From the NCBI GenBank assembly GCA_026874595.1, contig CM049316.1, forward strand, positions 5,844,339 to 5,908,338: 64,000 nt of DNA, in the 5' to 3' direction. Positions 36,713 through 50,600 of the stretch are shown piece by piece. Position numbers and translations under genes: made by a program. Source of the DNA: Sipunculus nudus (Eukaryota > Annelida > Sipuncula > Golfingiida > Sipunculidae). Below the pieces are notes generated by a model. The model did no database searches. It was not told where the DNA came from and was given only the letters and a program-made list of their open reading frames with translations. Numbering within the stretch: position 1 is the stretch's first letter; every line of letters starts with the position of its first letter.

Positions 36713-39700
36713 ACTGTATAACTAATAACATTGATGGTTCAATAGGTAAAGGCCTAGGTATACTTAAAAGTTGACTAAGAATTCCTTCCAGGTATTTCAA
36801 ATATGTATAAGTTATCTATTAGGAAGAAAAACTGAAAGCTCGAATATGGGCATAATTTTTTTCAAGTGATGTCTTCTTTTTAAACTTATCTTTAAACTTA
36901 TGTTTACCTAAACTTAGAAGAACTGTGATATATAATGTGATCATGTATTATTAAAGTAATTATTTTGATCAATTCATGACCAGATATAGGAATGAATGAT
37001 GTATTTTTTTTATAAATTATACCGTATTTAAAGGAAGTTTTCATTACTTGAAAGCATTTTCTAATATTTCAAATAAGAATCTTTACAAGTAATTGCAAGT
37101 GCCTAAAGAAAGTGTTATTTATTATTTATATTTTTTGCATTATATGCAAGTCCACGTGTTTCCTGATTACAAATAAATTAACAATCTCGCACTTGAATTC
37201 AAATAACTGCGTTTCAAAGGCAATAAGATAAAATCCGTAATCACCTGGAGTGAAAATAAAACTTGTTCCCATAAATTTTATTTTATAAATTGTATTTTAT
37301 AATTTATTTATTATTATTGTATTGAGGAAGCAGTCTTAGTGGTTGGTTTCTGTCACGCAACTCCATTCAGTGTTATATGGGTCCACTGAATTACCGGACT
37401 GTGAACGTATGGACACGTCTTTAGTTACATAACCTGTCAATTTCAATTGGGCCTTGTGCTTTACACGTTTATATCCTCTCGATTCTGCTGTTTTCTGTTT
37501 CTGTACTATAAGTATCTAAAAGAAATACTCTTCAAGTAGACAGGGTAGACAGGTTGCTATGCCGAATAAAACAGGAAATCAACAGAAAACCATTTCTGAC
37601 GCTTCTGTACGCTTTTTCCGAAGATAAGTTGAATGGCATGTAGGTGTCAATCTCTATGAAGTTGAAGAAAATCATATTACAATTTAGAATTATATGTTTC
37701 ATATCCACGAGGTAATTGATAATCCAGGGATTATGTCATAACAGTAAAGACGGGCGTTCTGTCAGGGTTTCGCTTTATTCTACATCCGTTTAAGACTGTT
37801 TGTGGGATTAGGTCCAACATAATCCTATTGTACTTGTCTATGTTTCGTAAACAATACCTTGGAATAAAACTTATCAATTGTGTAATTCATGTACAAGCCA
37901 AAGGCGGAAAATGATTTTCCCATTGATGAGATGTTGGAGGCCGCTTAATCTTTGTCATGTGACTCCTCTGTTGTCTAGTGACCGTTATTGGTCATCTCCT
38001 ACAAATCCTGAATAGTCTGACGTTATCTTGTGAAAGGTTATCGTCAACTACCAGAAAATTCACCAGCTGTTTGTACCCAGCAGGTGAACTCGACACATGG
38101 AAACCCGGCCCAGACGAACTCGCGCAGAAAAATTCAAACGCAAGAGCGGCTAATATGCCTGTGACGTATAGTAATTGTGCAGTGTATTTTATAATATCCG
38201 CTCTGTTCTAGCAATCAGTTTGGGTGAACTATTGGTCTCTCGCTTGTTTAATTGTTGTCTTTATTCGGGATCGTAATAGCCCTTGCTCATACCAAATGAG
38301 GACGCGACAACCCACGAAAGGAAGCGATATTTCTTGCATGCGAACCGCTCCAACAAAGTCTCAAGCTTGTCTATGCGGGATGGTTACCTTTCAGATTCCA
38401 TTTTTGTTCTGACAGTTGCTTAGTGTGCTTGCGTCGTGGGCGTGTCTGTGAAAAATGGCGGGCCCCTATGTATCCAGTCAGTCTCAGTATACAGGTTATA
38501 ATGACTCGGAAAGTGTCTCAGACATGCGGATGTTGAACTTTAAGCATAATTAATTTATCACGACGTGAGAAATATGTCAGGGTCTCATTAATGTATACGA
38601 TGATGTGTATACAGGATAATAATACCATTCAAGTGAACTATCTGCTGCATTCAGAATGAGATAATTTAATGCAATAGCATAACAGAAGCAGCGGATCGGG
38701 GGGGGGGGGTGTCCATGGGGTCCGGACTCCGCCTTTTTCATTAAACGGCAACGTTTTTTAAGGGCTTCAGACAAAATTTTGCGACCTGGACCCCCCTTTT
38801 TCCAAACCTGGGGACCTTTTTTTTAGGGTTTTCATTAGTCCTCCTGGGTTGGACCCCCCTTTTCCTAAATCCTAGATCCACCCCTGCGAATACCCATCTT
38901 ATTTAATTTTAAGTTACATTTTTTTTGTCTTGCTTTTAAATATACAAGATAACAGACTATCTGCACAGGCTAACTGTTCTAGCATAGTTCGAACGATTGA
39001 GGTTTGCCAGCTTAATTTACATTGCTTGAACATTTTCAGATTAATGAAACAATTTTGTGATCATGTATCCTATTTCAAAATGGAAAAATGTGATGCTCAT
39101 TTTTACGACTAATACATAATGAGAACCATTGAGGAACATGATGATTGCCCTGTGACCAGTTTGAAGGGTTTAAATTCGGTAGTACGTAACCTGCTTCCAG
39201 TTTGTTCCGCAGTGCGGCCTGAGATTCTCTGTTAACAGTGACTGCGCAGTAATAAAAGACGACACAAAAACTGAATATTATGCACATTTATTAGGTCAAC
39301 AAGTACAAACGGAGTGCAAAAATATGATTTCGAACGCCCTGCTGGTAAAAGCAGTAGCATGTTATGTTGAGTGCGCGGAGTGTTTTACACATATGGCATA
39401 CAGTATACCATGCACCCGCAAACGAGAAACAACGGGATTCAAGGGGCAAGTTATTTTTAAACAACTGAATAAAATTAAATAAATTCCCATACATAATAAA
39501 TATATGTTTCATATATATATATATATATGTAAATATACACCAGAAATGTACAAAGTGAATGCAATTAAATATTTAAAATATACACATATCATTAAAATAC
39601 ATAAAATCGCAGAGAAATTATATTTACCATTATTTCTGACACAGATAGGAACTGTCCATTTGAGTGACGTAAACATGGTTAATTTATAATCCAGCGATAG

Positions 39701-40662
39701 AAAACAATACTCTCCTTAATGTGATATGTTTCATTAATGAGACTGAACATTCCAAATGCTTGTATTGAAAACATAACGTGTAAATCTTTTTATTGCCGAA
39801 GCAGATTGGATGATTTTTCTGAGGTCCAAGTAATATGCATACCTTTAATTTAACTTACAGCACCGCCTACAGTCAAAGAAAAATTACTACAAGACACGTG
39901 ACCAACGGGTCATGTCAATGATATGACAAGTGTAAAATGTGTCCCAAAAAACCAGAAAGGAAAAATGGTAAAAACATACATAAGCAAGATAGGGCGATGA
40001 TAATGGCGAATGAACATTTGAAAATAATTCTCATATTTAACAATTTAATGCTTTCAAATTTTTGTATGATAGTTTTTCATTAGGCAAACTGACTTTGATT
40101 TCTGATTAATTGCAAATTTTTATATCATGCTATCATTCATATTATTTCCTGAGTTACCATGTATTTCTCGTGAATCGTCACTTGGAATGAAATGGCTTGA
40201 ATAAAGTTGCAATCATATGACGATGTAAATATTTCACTAAAAGCAAGATGATTGTATATTTTAATGGATATTATCACTTCCTTGATAACCAGGGGCCTCC
40301 GAGAAATATTTTGAGGCCTTACAACAGGGGTTTTTGGGCCCCCTCCCTTTTTCTCGTTATAATAAACATTCAGAACTACGGATTTCATGAATTCCTGTGT
40401 GTTGTGTGTCTAACGGACTTGTTGTTTATGTCGGTGCGATTATCGGACGTCAGTAATCATCAGTGCTTGTACATATGGAGCGCCTCTCCAGAGAATATAA
40501 GTGTCTTCTTTCTTTAATATATTGATTTTTTTGGTAACATATGTCTTATTTATTTTTTGGAGTGTACGTATGTGTTTCATCCAGTTGGTCGTTCACATCT
40601 TTAGTGGTGTGACAATATGAGACTCCAAGCCTGAGCCGACCCCCTTTGAGTCATCCTGATGA

Positions 40663-40663
<1 letters not shown>
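36713..40663. other. No gene recognised
   Basis: AT-rich intergenic sequence. A G-rich/C-rich dispersed motif lies at about 38690-38890 ('ggacccccc', 'ctagatccacccctg') and resembles the one at 52740-52865. A short (TA)n occurs at 39512-39530. No exons are supported. Confidence 0.4.

Positions 40664-40717
<54 letters not shown>
40664..40717. repeat. (TA)n microsatellite
   Basis: About 52 bases of TA dinucleotides. Confidence 0.95.
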
Positions 40718-40718
<1 letters not shown>

Positions 40719-41558
40719 AGTTAACGAAAAAGCTATCAGATATGTTCTCATATTAAAGTATAATCTGGTGTTCTTCACCAAGGAATTTCCTGACGGACCC
40801 GGGTCCTTTTAGTACCTTTGGATCACTCCCTAATAAGAGTTCTATATTAACGCTTCGCAAAAGACGTGACTTGATCATTTGGAGCATTTTCAGGCGCCTT
40901 ATTGGAAAATCCAAAGGTATAATAAAATCAGATGAGACTTTTACATTTTCAAACATTGCATTGGGCCCTCGGGTCAATCCCAATTAAAAATTCCATATAT
41001 ATGCTTCTCAAGTGTCGGGACTTCCCCATTTTCGAAATTTCTTGTGCCCTGTAGTACACACCTGGCCGATGTGGACCCTCTTTCGGTCTCCAAACTAACT
41101 TATACATGTCTATATAAAAGCTAAAATAAACAGTAATGAGACTTCTACACTTTCAAACATGTTATTCTGATCTATAGGTAATTCCTGAAATGTTGGGCCC
41201 CTTTGAGTCCTGACCCCCCCCCCCCCCCCCCCAGTTCATAAGACCTGTTGATAACATCAAGATTTGAGTAGTTAAGGTGGCCAATTAAATCAGATCGTCT
41301 CTATATGGGCATGTTTATCTGTATAAAGACCTGTTTATGTGGTTTATATTTCACTGAGGATTATATATATTATGGATTTTCTCTCCAGTCAAACTAGGTT
41401 GTAGTTGTCTCACTTTTGTTAAATGAAGTTACGGCGGCGCACGCACGTAAACTCGGCTCGGTTTGCACCTGTCTCAGTAAAATTGTTTTAAGTTGACCGA
41501 AGCGTCCGTGCTGCCCCTGGCTGTTGGTCACACTGGAAGTGTCCAGAACAGGATGCCT

Positions 41559-41642
41559 CTAGAACTCGTCTACAATGTTTGGTATCAGAGAACGGTAGTT
41601 CCGCTTCCCCTCCAGCCAGTACGTGCACATCTGACCTTTACC
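41559..41642 (-). CDS. Guanylate cyclase, last coding exon
   Basis: After the acceptor tatttcag the frame reads GKGQMCTYWLEGKRNYRS and ends NIVDEF then TAG. This is the canonical end of a receptor cyclase catalytic domain (RG.IEVKGKG...TYWL), and it joins in phase 0 to the exon ending RGDIEVK at 48666. Confidence 0.88.
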   Translation of the reverse strand, partial: GKGQMCTYWLEGKRNYRSLIPNIVDEF

Positions 41643-44600
41643 CTGAAATAAAAGTTATGAATATAAACTTGAAAATCCACTTGACAAGCCTTTAACTGAT
41701 TTGTAGGTGACAGGTTAACAAAATTTAAGCCTGCTTCTTACCTACTGAATTTCCCCATCCTGTTTCTGTTTCTAGCGCTTTATGGCCGACAGGAAAAATC
41801 GGTAGGTATTGGTAGATGAGATTTTACGAGACCGGCAAAATTTGCAAAAATCTTTGACAATGTGAATAATTTGCTGTCTCATTTATTTCCAACCATAAAA
41901 TTCGGTCCATATTTTGCAGGATTTCTGTTTTTTTTTTCATTCATGCTGAACAGTTTTACAGGAAACGAAACCCAATATGACCGAAATAGCCATAACTCTG
42001 GTGATATGCACGAAAAGTCGGTTGTGTGCGGCATGTTTCGATAAAAAAAAAAAACTGGTTGTGTCGGAAGGACACAAATGCCCCCGCCTGGTGCAAATTA
42101 GAAATATTTGTTCACTTTTTTAAATTTTTTTTAAGTTCAGGAGCTGTCATATGGTCAAAAGTAGGTCAACGAGGGCAAAATGCAAACTCGATCTGTAACG
42201 GGTCATTTGATAGCAACACACCAAAATTCAGGCCAGTATCTGCAGGCATTGTGAAAAAAATCCATACATGTGCATTTTTCATAAAAATTTCTGTTTTTCA
42301 TGAAATTTTCTATGTTCAGGATCCGTCATATGGTCAAAAATAGGTCAACTGGGACGACACGCGAACTCGATCTGTAAGTTGTCATTATGCACCCACAGAC
42401 CAAACATTAGGCCAGTATCTGTAAGCATTGCATTGCGAAACTAGAATTTTAGCAAAAGCTGATAATCAGTTGTTAATTTAAATTGGAGAGGTATGTACCA
42501 TGTTTCATAACAATCCACCAAATGCTTCCTGGGAAATAAGCTCTTAAGTTTTTTTTTGCTAATCTTAGCTCTGTGACCTTGAAAAGTAGGTCAGGATCAC
42601 CCTTCTTTGAACTTGACCAAGATTTTGTAAATATGCAATAGCACTGAAGAAATGAAGTTCCTGTGTTGAATACCTTTGGAGATATCCTGCATAAAATAAC
42701 AAAATTGAAAAATTCGATAAAAATTGATTAAAAAATCCGAAATTGCAGGTGGCACCACCAAAATTGAGCAGCACGTACAGACCATCAGTCCCAATGATCA
42801 AAGTATGTTTTGTAAAAAATACACACAATGGTTCCTGAGATGTAAGCTTCTGAGTGTTTTTCTATAATCAGCTCTAATATGTAGAAAAATGGGTCTAGGT
42901 CAGTCATCTTTGAACTTGACCGAGATTTTATCGATATACATCTTCACTGATGAAATAAAATTCCAACGGTGAATCCTTTTAGAGATATCCCGCTTACAAG
43001 GTAAAAGTAAACGGACGCCGGACTGACGCCGGACGTACGGACAGACGGACAGCTTGGGTGACGACAATAGCCCATCAGCCTATTAGCTGAGGGCTAAAAA
43101 AGGCTGTACATGTACATTTGTCAAGAAAATTTATATTTTTCATGAAATTTTCTATGTTAGGGCACCGACAAACGGTCAAAATTAGGTCAACTGGGACAAA
43201 ACGCGAACTCAATCTGTAACTGGTCATAATCTGCCCACACCCCAAAAATCAGGCCCGTATCTGAAGGCAGTTGGGAAAAAGTCCGTATATGTGCACTTGT
43301 CATGAAAATTTCTATTTTTCAAAATTTTTTTTTTTGTTAGGGCACCACCAAACAGTCAAAAGTAGGTCAACTGGGACAAACGCGAACTCAATCTGTAACT
43401 GGTCATAATCTGCCCACACCCCAAAAATCAGGCCCGTATCTGAAGGAAGTTGGGAAAAAGTCCGTATATGTGCACTTGTCATGAAAATTTCTATTTTTCA
43501 AAAAATTTTCTTTGTTAGGGCACCACCAAACAGTCAAAAGTAGGTCAACTGGGACAAAACGCGAACTTGATCTGTAACTGGTCATTATCTGCCCACACAC
43601 CAAAAATCAGGCCAGCATCTGCAGGCACTGCGGAAAAAAGTCCGTACATATGCATTTGTTATGAAAATTTATATTTTTCATGAAATTTTCTATGTTCAGG
43701 AGCAGTCAAACGGACAAAAGTAGGTCAACTGGGACAAAACGCAAACTCGATCTGTAACTGGTCATTATCTGCCCACACACTAAAACTCAGGCCAGTATCT
43801 GCAGGCACTGCGAAAAAAAGTCCGTACATGTGCATTTTTCATGAAAATTTCTGGTTTTTCTTTAAATTTTCAATGTTAGGGCACCGTCAAACGGTCAAAT
43901 ATAGGTCAACTGGGACAAAACGCGAACTTGATCTGTAACTGGTCATTATCTGCCCACACACCAAAAATCAGGCCCGTATCTGCAGGCATTGTGAAAAAAA
44001 GTCCGTACGTGTGCACTTGTCATGAAAATTTATATTTTTAATGAAATTTTCTATGTTTAGGAGCCGTAAAACGGTCAAAAGTAGGTCAACATGGACGAAA
44101 CGCAAACTCTATCTGTAACTGGTCATTATATGCCCACACACCAAAAATCAGGCCAATATCTGCAGGCATTGCGAAAAAAAGTCCGTACAACTGTTTGATT
44201 TCAGAATGACTGAATGACGGACATGGGTAAAACTACATGGCATAAAAATTGAAGCACTTCAATGAACCTTTATTGCGTGGGAAGTTTGGTCCGATTTTAA
44301 AGAGAGCTCCACTGCAGACATTTCTCAAATCAAATTCATTTACACCAGGGCTTTTTCTACAGATCACGAATAATCACTTCCCAATGGCTACGGATCGCCA
44401 CGGAAGCCTGTACGGGATGGTTGTGCTACAGCAGTCCAACGGCGGGGCCGGTTGTACTCAGGTAACACTAAATATGCAGATCAGCGCGGTGGGGCTACGG
44501 TGATCCACGGAAGGTTAAAACCGTTTAAAGCTATCGTTGCGACCTACGGATCGACACGGACCATCCCGGATTAGTGTGGTTTGACGCTGGACTCGCCAAG

Positions 44601-47600
44601 GATGACCCCGATTTCCAGCACCGTGACAAACCGTGGCTATAAACCTTGATTGAGTGACCTAGGCTTACCGCTTTTTCAGGTCGTTTAAATAAAGTCGGCG
44701 TCCAAAAATAAAAAGACAGCAGGCCGATACAAGGTAAACTGCGCCTACGAGTAAGCATCATGATTTTTTATCTTTTTTTCAGACGGTTTGGCAAATCAAA
44801 CGAATGCATATGTGGTCATGGTCGTTATCCATCATTATCCATCCTAGCCTGGATATCTCTGTTATTCTCCTAGCCTGAATAGCTACGTTATTCTCCTAGC
44901 CTGAATTACTACGTTATTCACCTAGCCAGAATAGCTGCTTTATTTTCCTAGCCTGAGTAGCTACGTTATTTTCCTAGCCTGAATAGCTACGTTATTTTCT
45001 TAGCCTGAATTGCTACGTTATTCTCCTAGCCATAACTGCTAAGTTATTCTCCTAGCCTGAATTACTACGTTATTCTACTAGCCTGAATAGCTACGTTATT
45101 CTCCTAGCCTTAATAGTTACGTTATTCTCCTAGCCTGAATTGCTACGTTAGTCTCCTAGCCTGAATAGCTACGTTATTCTCCTAACCTGAATAGCGTCTT
45201 TATTCTCTTAGCCTGAATATGTACGTTATTCTCCTAGCCTGAATTACTACGTTATTCTCCTAGCCAGAATAGCTGCTTTATTTTCCTAGCCTGAGTAGCT
45301 ACGTTATTCTCCTAGCCTGAATTGCTACGTTATTTTCCTAGCCTGAATTTACACGTTATTCTCCTAGCCTGAATTACTACGTTATTCTCCTAGCCATAGT
45401 AGCTGCTTTATTTTCCTAGCATGAGTAGCTACGTTATTCTTCTAGCCTGAATTGCTTTGTTATTTTTCCTAGCCTGAATTGCTACGTTATTCTCGTAGCC
45501 ATAATTACCACGTTATTCTCCTAGCCTGAATAGGTCCTTTATTTTCCTAGCCTGAGTAGCTACGTTATTCTCCTAGCCTGAATTGCTACGTAATTTTTAG
45601 CCCGAGGAGATACATTTTTCTTATAGCCTGAGTAGCTACGTCATTCTCCTAGCCTGAATAGCTACGTTATTTTCCTAGCCTGTATATCTACGTGATTCTC
45701 TTAGCCCGAGTAGCTCCGTCATTCTTCTAACCTGAACAACTACGTTATTCTCCCAGCCTGAATAGCTACGTTCTTCTCCTAACCTGAGTAGCTACGTCAT
45801 TCTCCTAGCCTGAATAGCTACGTTGTTTTCATAGCCTAAATAGCTAATTATTCTCCTAGCTAGGATAGCTGCTTTATTTTCCTAGCCTGAGTAGCTACGT
45901 TATTCTCCAATCGGAACAGCAACGTTATTCTCCTAGCCTAAATAACGTCGTTATTCTCCTAACCTGAATAGCTACGTTATTCTCCTAACCTGAATAGCTA
46001 CGTTATTCTCCTAGCCTGTATATCTACGTTATTCTCCTAGCTTGATGAGCTACGTTATTCATCCTAGACTGAAAATAGCCACGTTATTCTCCTAGCCTGA
46101 ATAGCAAAGTTTTTCCCAAATCTGAATAGCTACGTTATTCTCCTAGCCTGAATAACGTCGTTATTCTCCTAGACTGAACAGCTACGTTATTCTCCTAACC
46201 TGAATAGCTACGTTTTTCTCCTAGCCTGTATATCTACGTTATTCTCCTAGCTTGATGAGCTACGTTATTCATTCTAGACTGAAAATAGCCACGTTATTCT
46301 CCTAGCCTGAATAGCAAAGTTTTTCCCAAAACTGAATAGCTACGTTATTCTCCTAGCCTGAATAACGTCGTTATTATCCTAGACTGAATAGCAACGTTAT
46401 TTTCCTAACCTGAATAGCTACGTTTTTCCCAAATCTGAATAGCTACGTTATTCTCCTAGCCTGAATAACGTAGTTATTCTCCTAGACTGAATAGCCACGT
46501 TATTCTCCTAACCTGAACAGCTACGTTTTTCCCAAATCTGAATAGCTACGTTATTTTCCTAGCCTGAATAGCTACGTTATTTTCTGAGCCTGAATTGCTA
46601 CGTTATTCTCCTAGCCATAGTAGCTGCTTTATTTTCCTAGCCTGAGTAGCTACGTTATTCTTCTAGCCTGAATTGCTACGTTATTCTCCTAGCCTGAATT
46701 ACTACGTAATTCTCCTTGCCTGAATAGCTACGTTATTCTCCTAGCCTGAATTGCTACGTTATTCTCCTAGCCTGAATAGCTACGTTATTATCCTAACCTG
46801 AATAGCGTCGTTATTCTCTTAGCCTGAATATCTACGTTATTCTCCTAGCCTGAATAACGTCGTTATTCTCCTAGCCTGAATAGCTACGTTATTGTCCTTG
46901 CCTGAATAGCTTCGTTTTTCTTTGCAATAAGAGCTAGGTTATTCTCCTAGCTTGATGAGCTACGTTATTCATCCTAGACTGAATAGCCACGTTATTCTCC
47001 TAGCCTGTATAGCTACGTTTTTCCCAAGTCTGAATAGCTAATTAATTCTCCTAGCCTGAAAAGCTACATTATCCCCCCCAAGTCTGAATAGCTACCTCAT
47101 TTTCCTAGCCCGAGTAGCTACGTTATTCTCCGAGCCTGAATAGCTACGGTATTCTCCTAGCCGGAGTAGGCACGTTATTCTACTAGCCTGAATAATTCAA
47201 TCAGACCCTGATGACGAAAGACACGTCATAAGTGTGTTTTCGAGAGATACAGGTCTGTCAATAGAATCAAACATTTCACTTTATACGTATAAAATAAACT
47301 TATTTATTTTACATAGATTGTACAAACATTTTTATAACCAATCGAGGCACTCTCCATGGCTCCGTTGATGGCGTTCGGTAGTCTGCAGGGGTGGGGAAAC
47401 CGGAATACCCGGAGTAAACCACCGGTTTTGGACGGGCAACTACAACCCACTCTCACCGGGGATCGAACCCGGGTCGCCAGCGGAGAGAGCCAAGTGTTTT
47501 ACCACTCAGCTGTCCCAGGCATGTGCAGGCATATATTCAATAAACTTAGAGGTTTTCAGGCACAAATTCACAGTGTACCCATGAAACACATTTGTTTTAT

Positions 47601-50600
47601 TTAACGAGTAAACCCATACACATTCTATTGTGTTTATGCGAATTATTATCATTGAGAGTTTTCACATACTATAATTCATATAATACACTTACATTTGGTG
47701 CGTTCTCTCCAATATGTGGAGCACATATCATTGTGTGTCTATATATACATAAGTTGGGTCATATATTCCTTTGTATTGAATTTTTACTCTAAATATTCTT
47801 TTAGTAGTACTATGTGCTGCTGTTAAGATTCACTTTAAATAAAATGTATTGTAAACAATTTGTTTATATAGTATGTACAAGAGCTGCTCCAGTGTAACAT
47901 GTTTCAAGCTGACGAAATGATATTTAAGTGGTCTGGTATGGTGCGCATTGCTCATGAATGAATTAATAAATAAAAAAAAAAACAAAAAAAAAAAAACCGG
48001 CCACACCCTTGTGTTTGGTTAAGACTAAATATTCCGCATGGTCTAAATAAAAACCCCAAGGCGCTGCGAGTATTAATTAAAACTATAGCAAACATTCCAT
48101 ATAAATTATAATATATTATATATATATTACAATAATAATGTTTTATGTATGAAGCTTTGAAGATAAAAGTGTGTCATATAACCTCAGATACAGATCAGAT
48201 ATAGATAGGAAGCTCTGATCAGAATGTTACAACTGATCAGTTATTTCAGGCTATGAACAATGGACCCTGGAAAGCAAGAATGCTGATAAAGACGATTATT
48301 ACATGACACATGAGTTTGTCGAGGTCTAGTTTCATCCTAACACATAAGACCATGCACTAAGTCACCGGCAGGAGCCATTTGTCACTGCCAGGGGCTTCTA
48401 TGGCTTTTTTTTAATGAATGACATTGGCAAGATAGAAAGTTATTGATGATACTAGGATATAAAACATTTTTGTGGTATATTTGAGGTTCCTTTGTAAGGC
48501 CATGACAGCTCTTTATCCTTGATGAAAGAAAGGAGCAAATTAAGAAACTAATAACTAAATAAAAACAATAACCGATAAGTGGCAGTAAACCCTGGAATTA
48601 ACATGAACTCAAATAAATAAATAAATAAATAAATAAAGTTCACTGAAAATATGACAAGAACGCACCTTGACCTCGATATCTCCTCTCACGGTGGTGATAA
48701 AGTCGTCTGTAGTGTTCAGTATGGCCAAGGCCTCGCCAGATATTTGTATACGTTGCGGAAGTGACGTGGACTCCATTCGACTGGCTGTGTTTACGGTGTC
48801 TCCGAACAAGCAGTACCTGGGCATCTTGAGTCCCACCACACCTGCCACGACCGGACCCGAGTGGATCCCGATCCTTAGCTGCAGCTTCCGGTCTGGTTTG
48901 TGTTTAATAACGAAGCAATCAGCTGCTGCCACTAGATCTAGCGCCATGGTGGCGATGTGACCAGCGTGGGCTGTTCCGTTTCTCTGCGGTAAACCAGAAA
49001 TCACCATGTACGAGTCACCAATGGTTTCCACTTTGTACACATCATGTTTGTCTAAAATTTCATCAAAGACACTGTAAAGTGCGTTCAGAAAATTCACCAC
49101 TTCAATCGGAGAAGAAATGGAACATAAACTTGTGAAACCCACAATGTCTGAGAAAAATATTGTGACAGAATCAAAACTCTCCGGTTCAACCGTTCTACCT
49201 GACGATAAAGCCGAGGCGACCGAGGGTGGAAGTATCTTGTGAAGTAGACTTTCAAGGCGATCCATAGTCGTATTTAATTCTGTCGTTCTTTCCATAACTT
49301 TCTCTTCTAGATGATGGACATAGTCTTCCAATGCGTCCATCATACAGTCAAGTACACTTTTTGCAGAGGGCTTAGCGCGTTCTAAGCGTTTTACAATCCT
49401 AGGAAAGGCCGGGCGTCTTTCCGGAAGGTCATGCCAAGCGTCTTCAATAACTGATCTGAGCGCTTTGGAACAGTCAACAGGTATCAGAGGCCGGAGACCC
49501 GTGGTTTTAAGTCTGTCAATAACAGCTATTGGCTCCATGTCTACAGTCAGTTCTGCGTAAGGGTCCTCTCTCGTGAATACTTCTTGTAACAAAATGGCAA
49601 AGCTGTACACGTCGCATTCTTTTGTCACAAGTGCTGTTGGATCTCTGAGTAACTCGGGGGCCACCCAGAACATTGAACGAGCTATCACGTTCACGTCATT
49701 TGAAAACGGATGCTCTGTTCTTATAGTTCTCAGGTTCAGATCTCGATACTTTGTCATTCCTTTTTTCACAGTACTCACAATGCCATGTATTTGCCAGTCT
49801 GATACTTTAACATTCCATTTGCTGTCAAGGTAGCAACAAGCACTTGTGAGGTTCCCGTGCACTATACCAATGCTGTGAAGGTAAGCCATCCCCAGACACA
49901 CGTCCAGAGACATTGAGAACTTGAAGTTATCATCAAAGTTAAAGTTCCCATTTTGTAAAATGTCATGAAGAACACCTTTTGAACAAAATTCATGCACAAG
50001 ATACAGATCATTGCCATCAAATCGCACCCCAAAGAAGCGAACAACATGGGCATGAGCAACTGAATCTTTCATCCATAGAAAAAGCCTCTTCGTCTTTTTC
50101 TTTAATTCTTGTGTTTTCACCTGAGATATTTCTGAAAGGTAAACAATGTTGGTTTTGTATCTGCCAAGGCACATAGGCTGTAACCCGTTTAGAGACTGGC
50201 CACCTTTGAATGATAACCTTGATGTTGACATAGTATGCAATAAGTTGGCGACTTGGGGGCAGGATGCGAAGAGACGCTTATCTCCTGTGTTCATCCTTAA
50301 TTCTGTGTCCTTCAGTTTCCATTCTTCATAAATCAGAGCTTTGTTTATCTTGAACTGCTGCCATGCAAGGTAACCAGCCAGGGCAAGGACTAACATACAT
50401 ACTACAGAGCCCCCTATGTACACTGGGAGACGCCAGGACTGCTTGGATATTTCTTCAAGTCTTTTCTGTTCTTTCACCAAATCCTTGATAAGCTTCCCCT
50501 TACACTTCATGCGGTTCAGAGCTTGATCCATAACCCGTTGTACGATGGAGTCAGACACTGGTACCATATTATACAGTTCACAGTCTCTTTTTGGCTCATT

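Larger units (their letters stand above)
41643..48665 (-). other. Last intron of the guanylate cyclase gene (7.0 kb, repeat-filled)
   Basis: The donor gtgcgt follows AAG at 48666 and the acceptor atttcag precedes 41642. The intron holds a 180-bp tandem array, an inserted dispersed element, a 26-bp array of about 90 units and a SINE, so most of its length is repeats. The 1 kb nearest the donor has no recognised feature. Confidence 0.85.

Noticed and set aside
44249-44503. An 84-codon plus-strand frame
   Set aside because: No domain, no splice support. It lies in a repeat-like segment inside the cyclase intron.
44850-47195. Possible CRISPR-like array
   Set aside because: The units abut with no unique spacers, and the context is an animal gene intron. 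The same applies to the arrays at 1-703 and 22253-23044.
47458-47521. Possible tRNA gene
   Set aside because: The A and B boxes are present, but no proper cloverleaf with anticodon and acceptor stems follows. A SINE body is attached instead.
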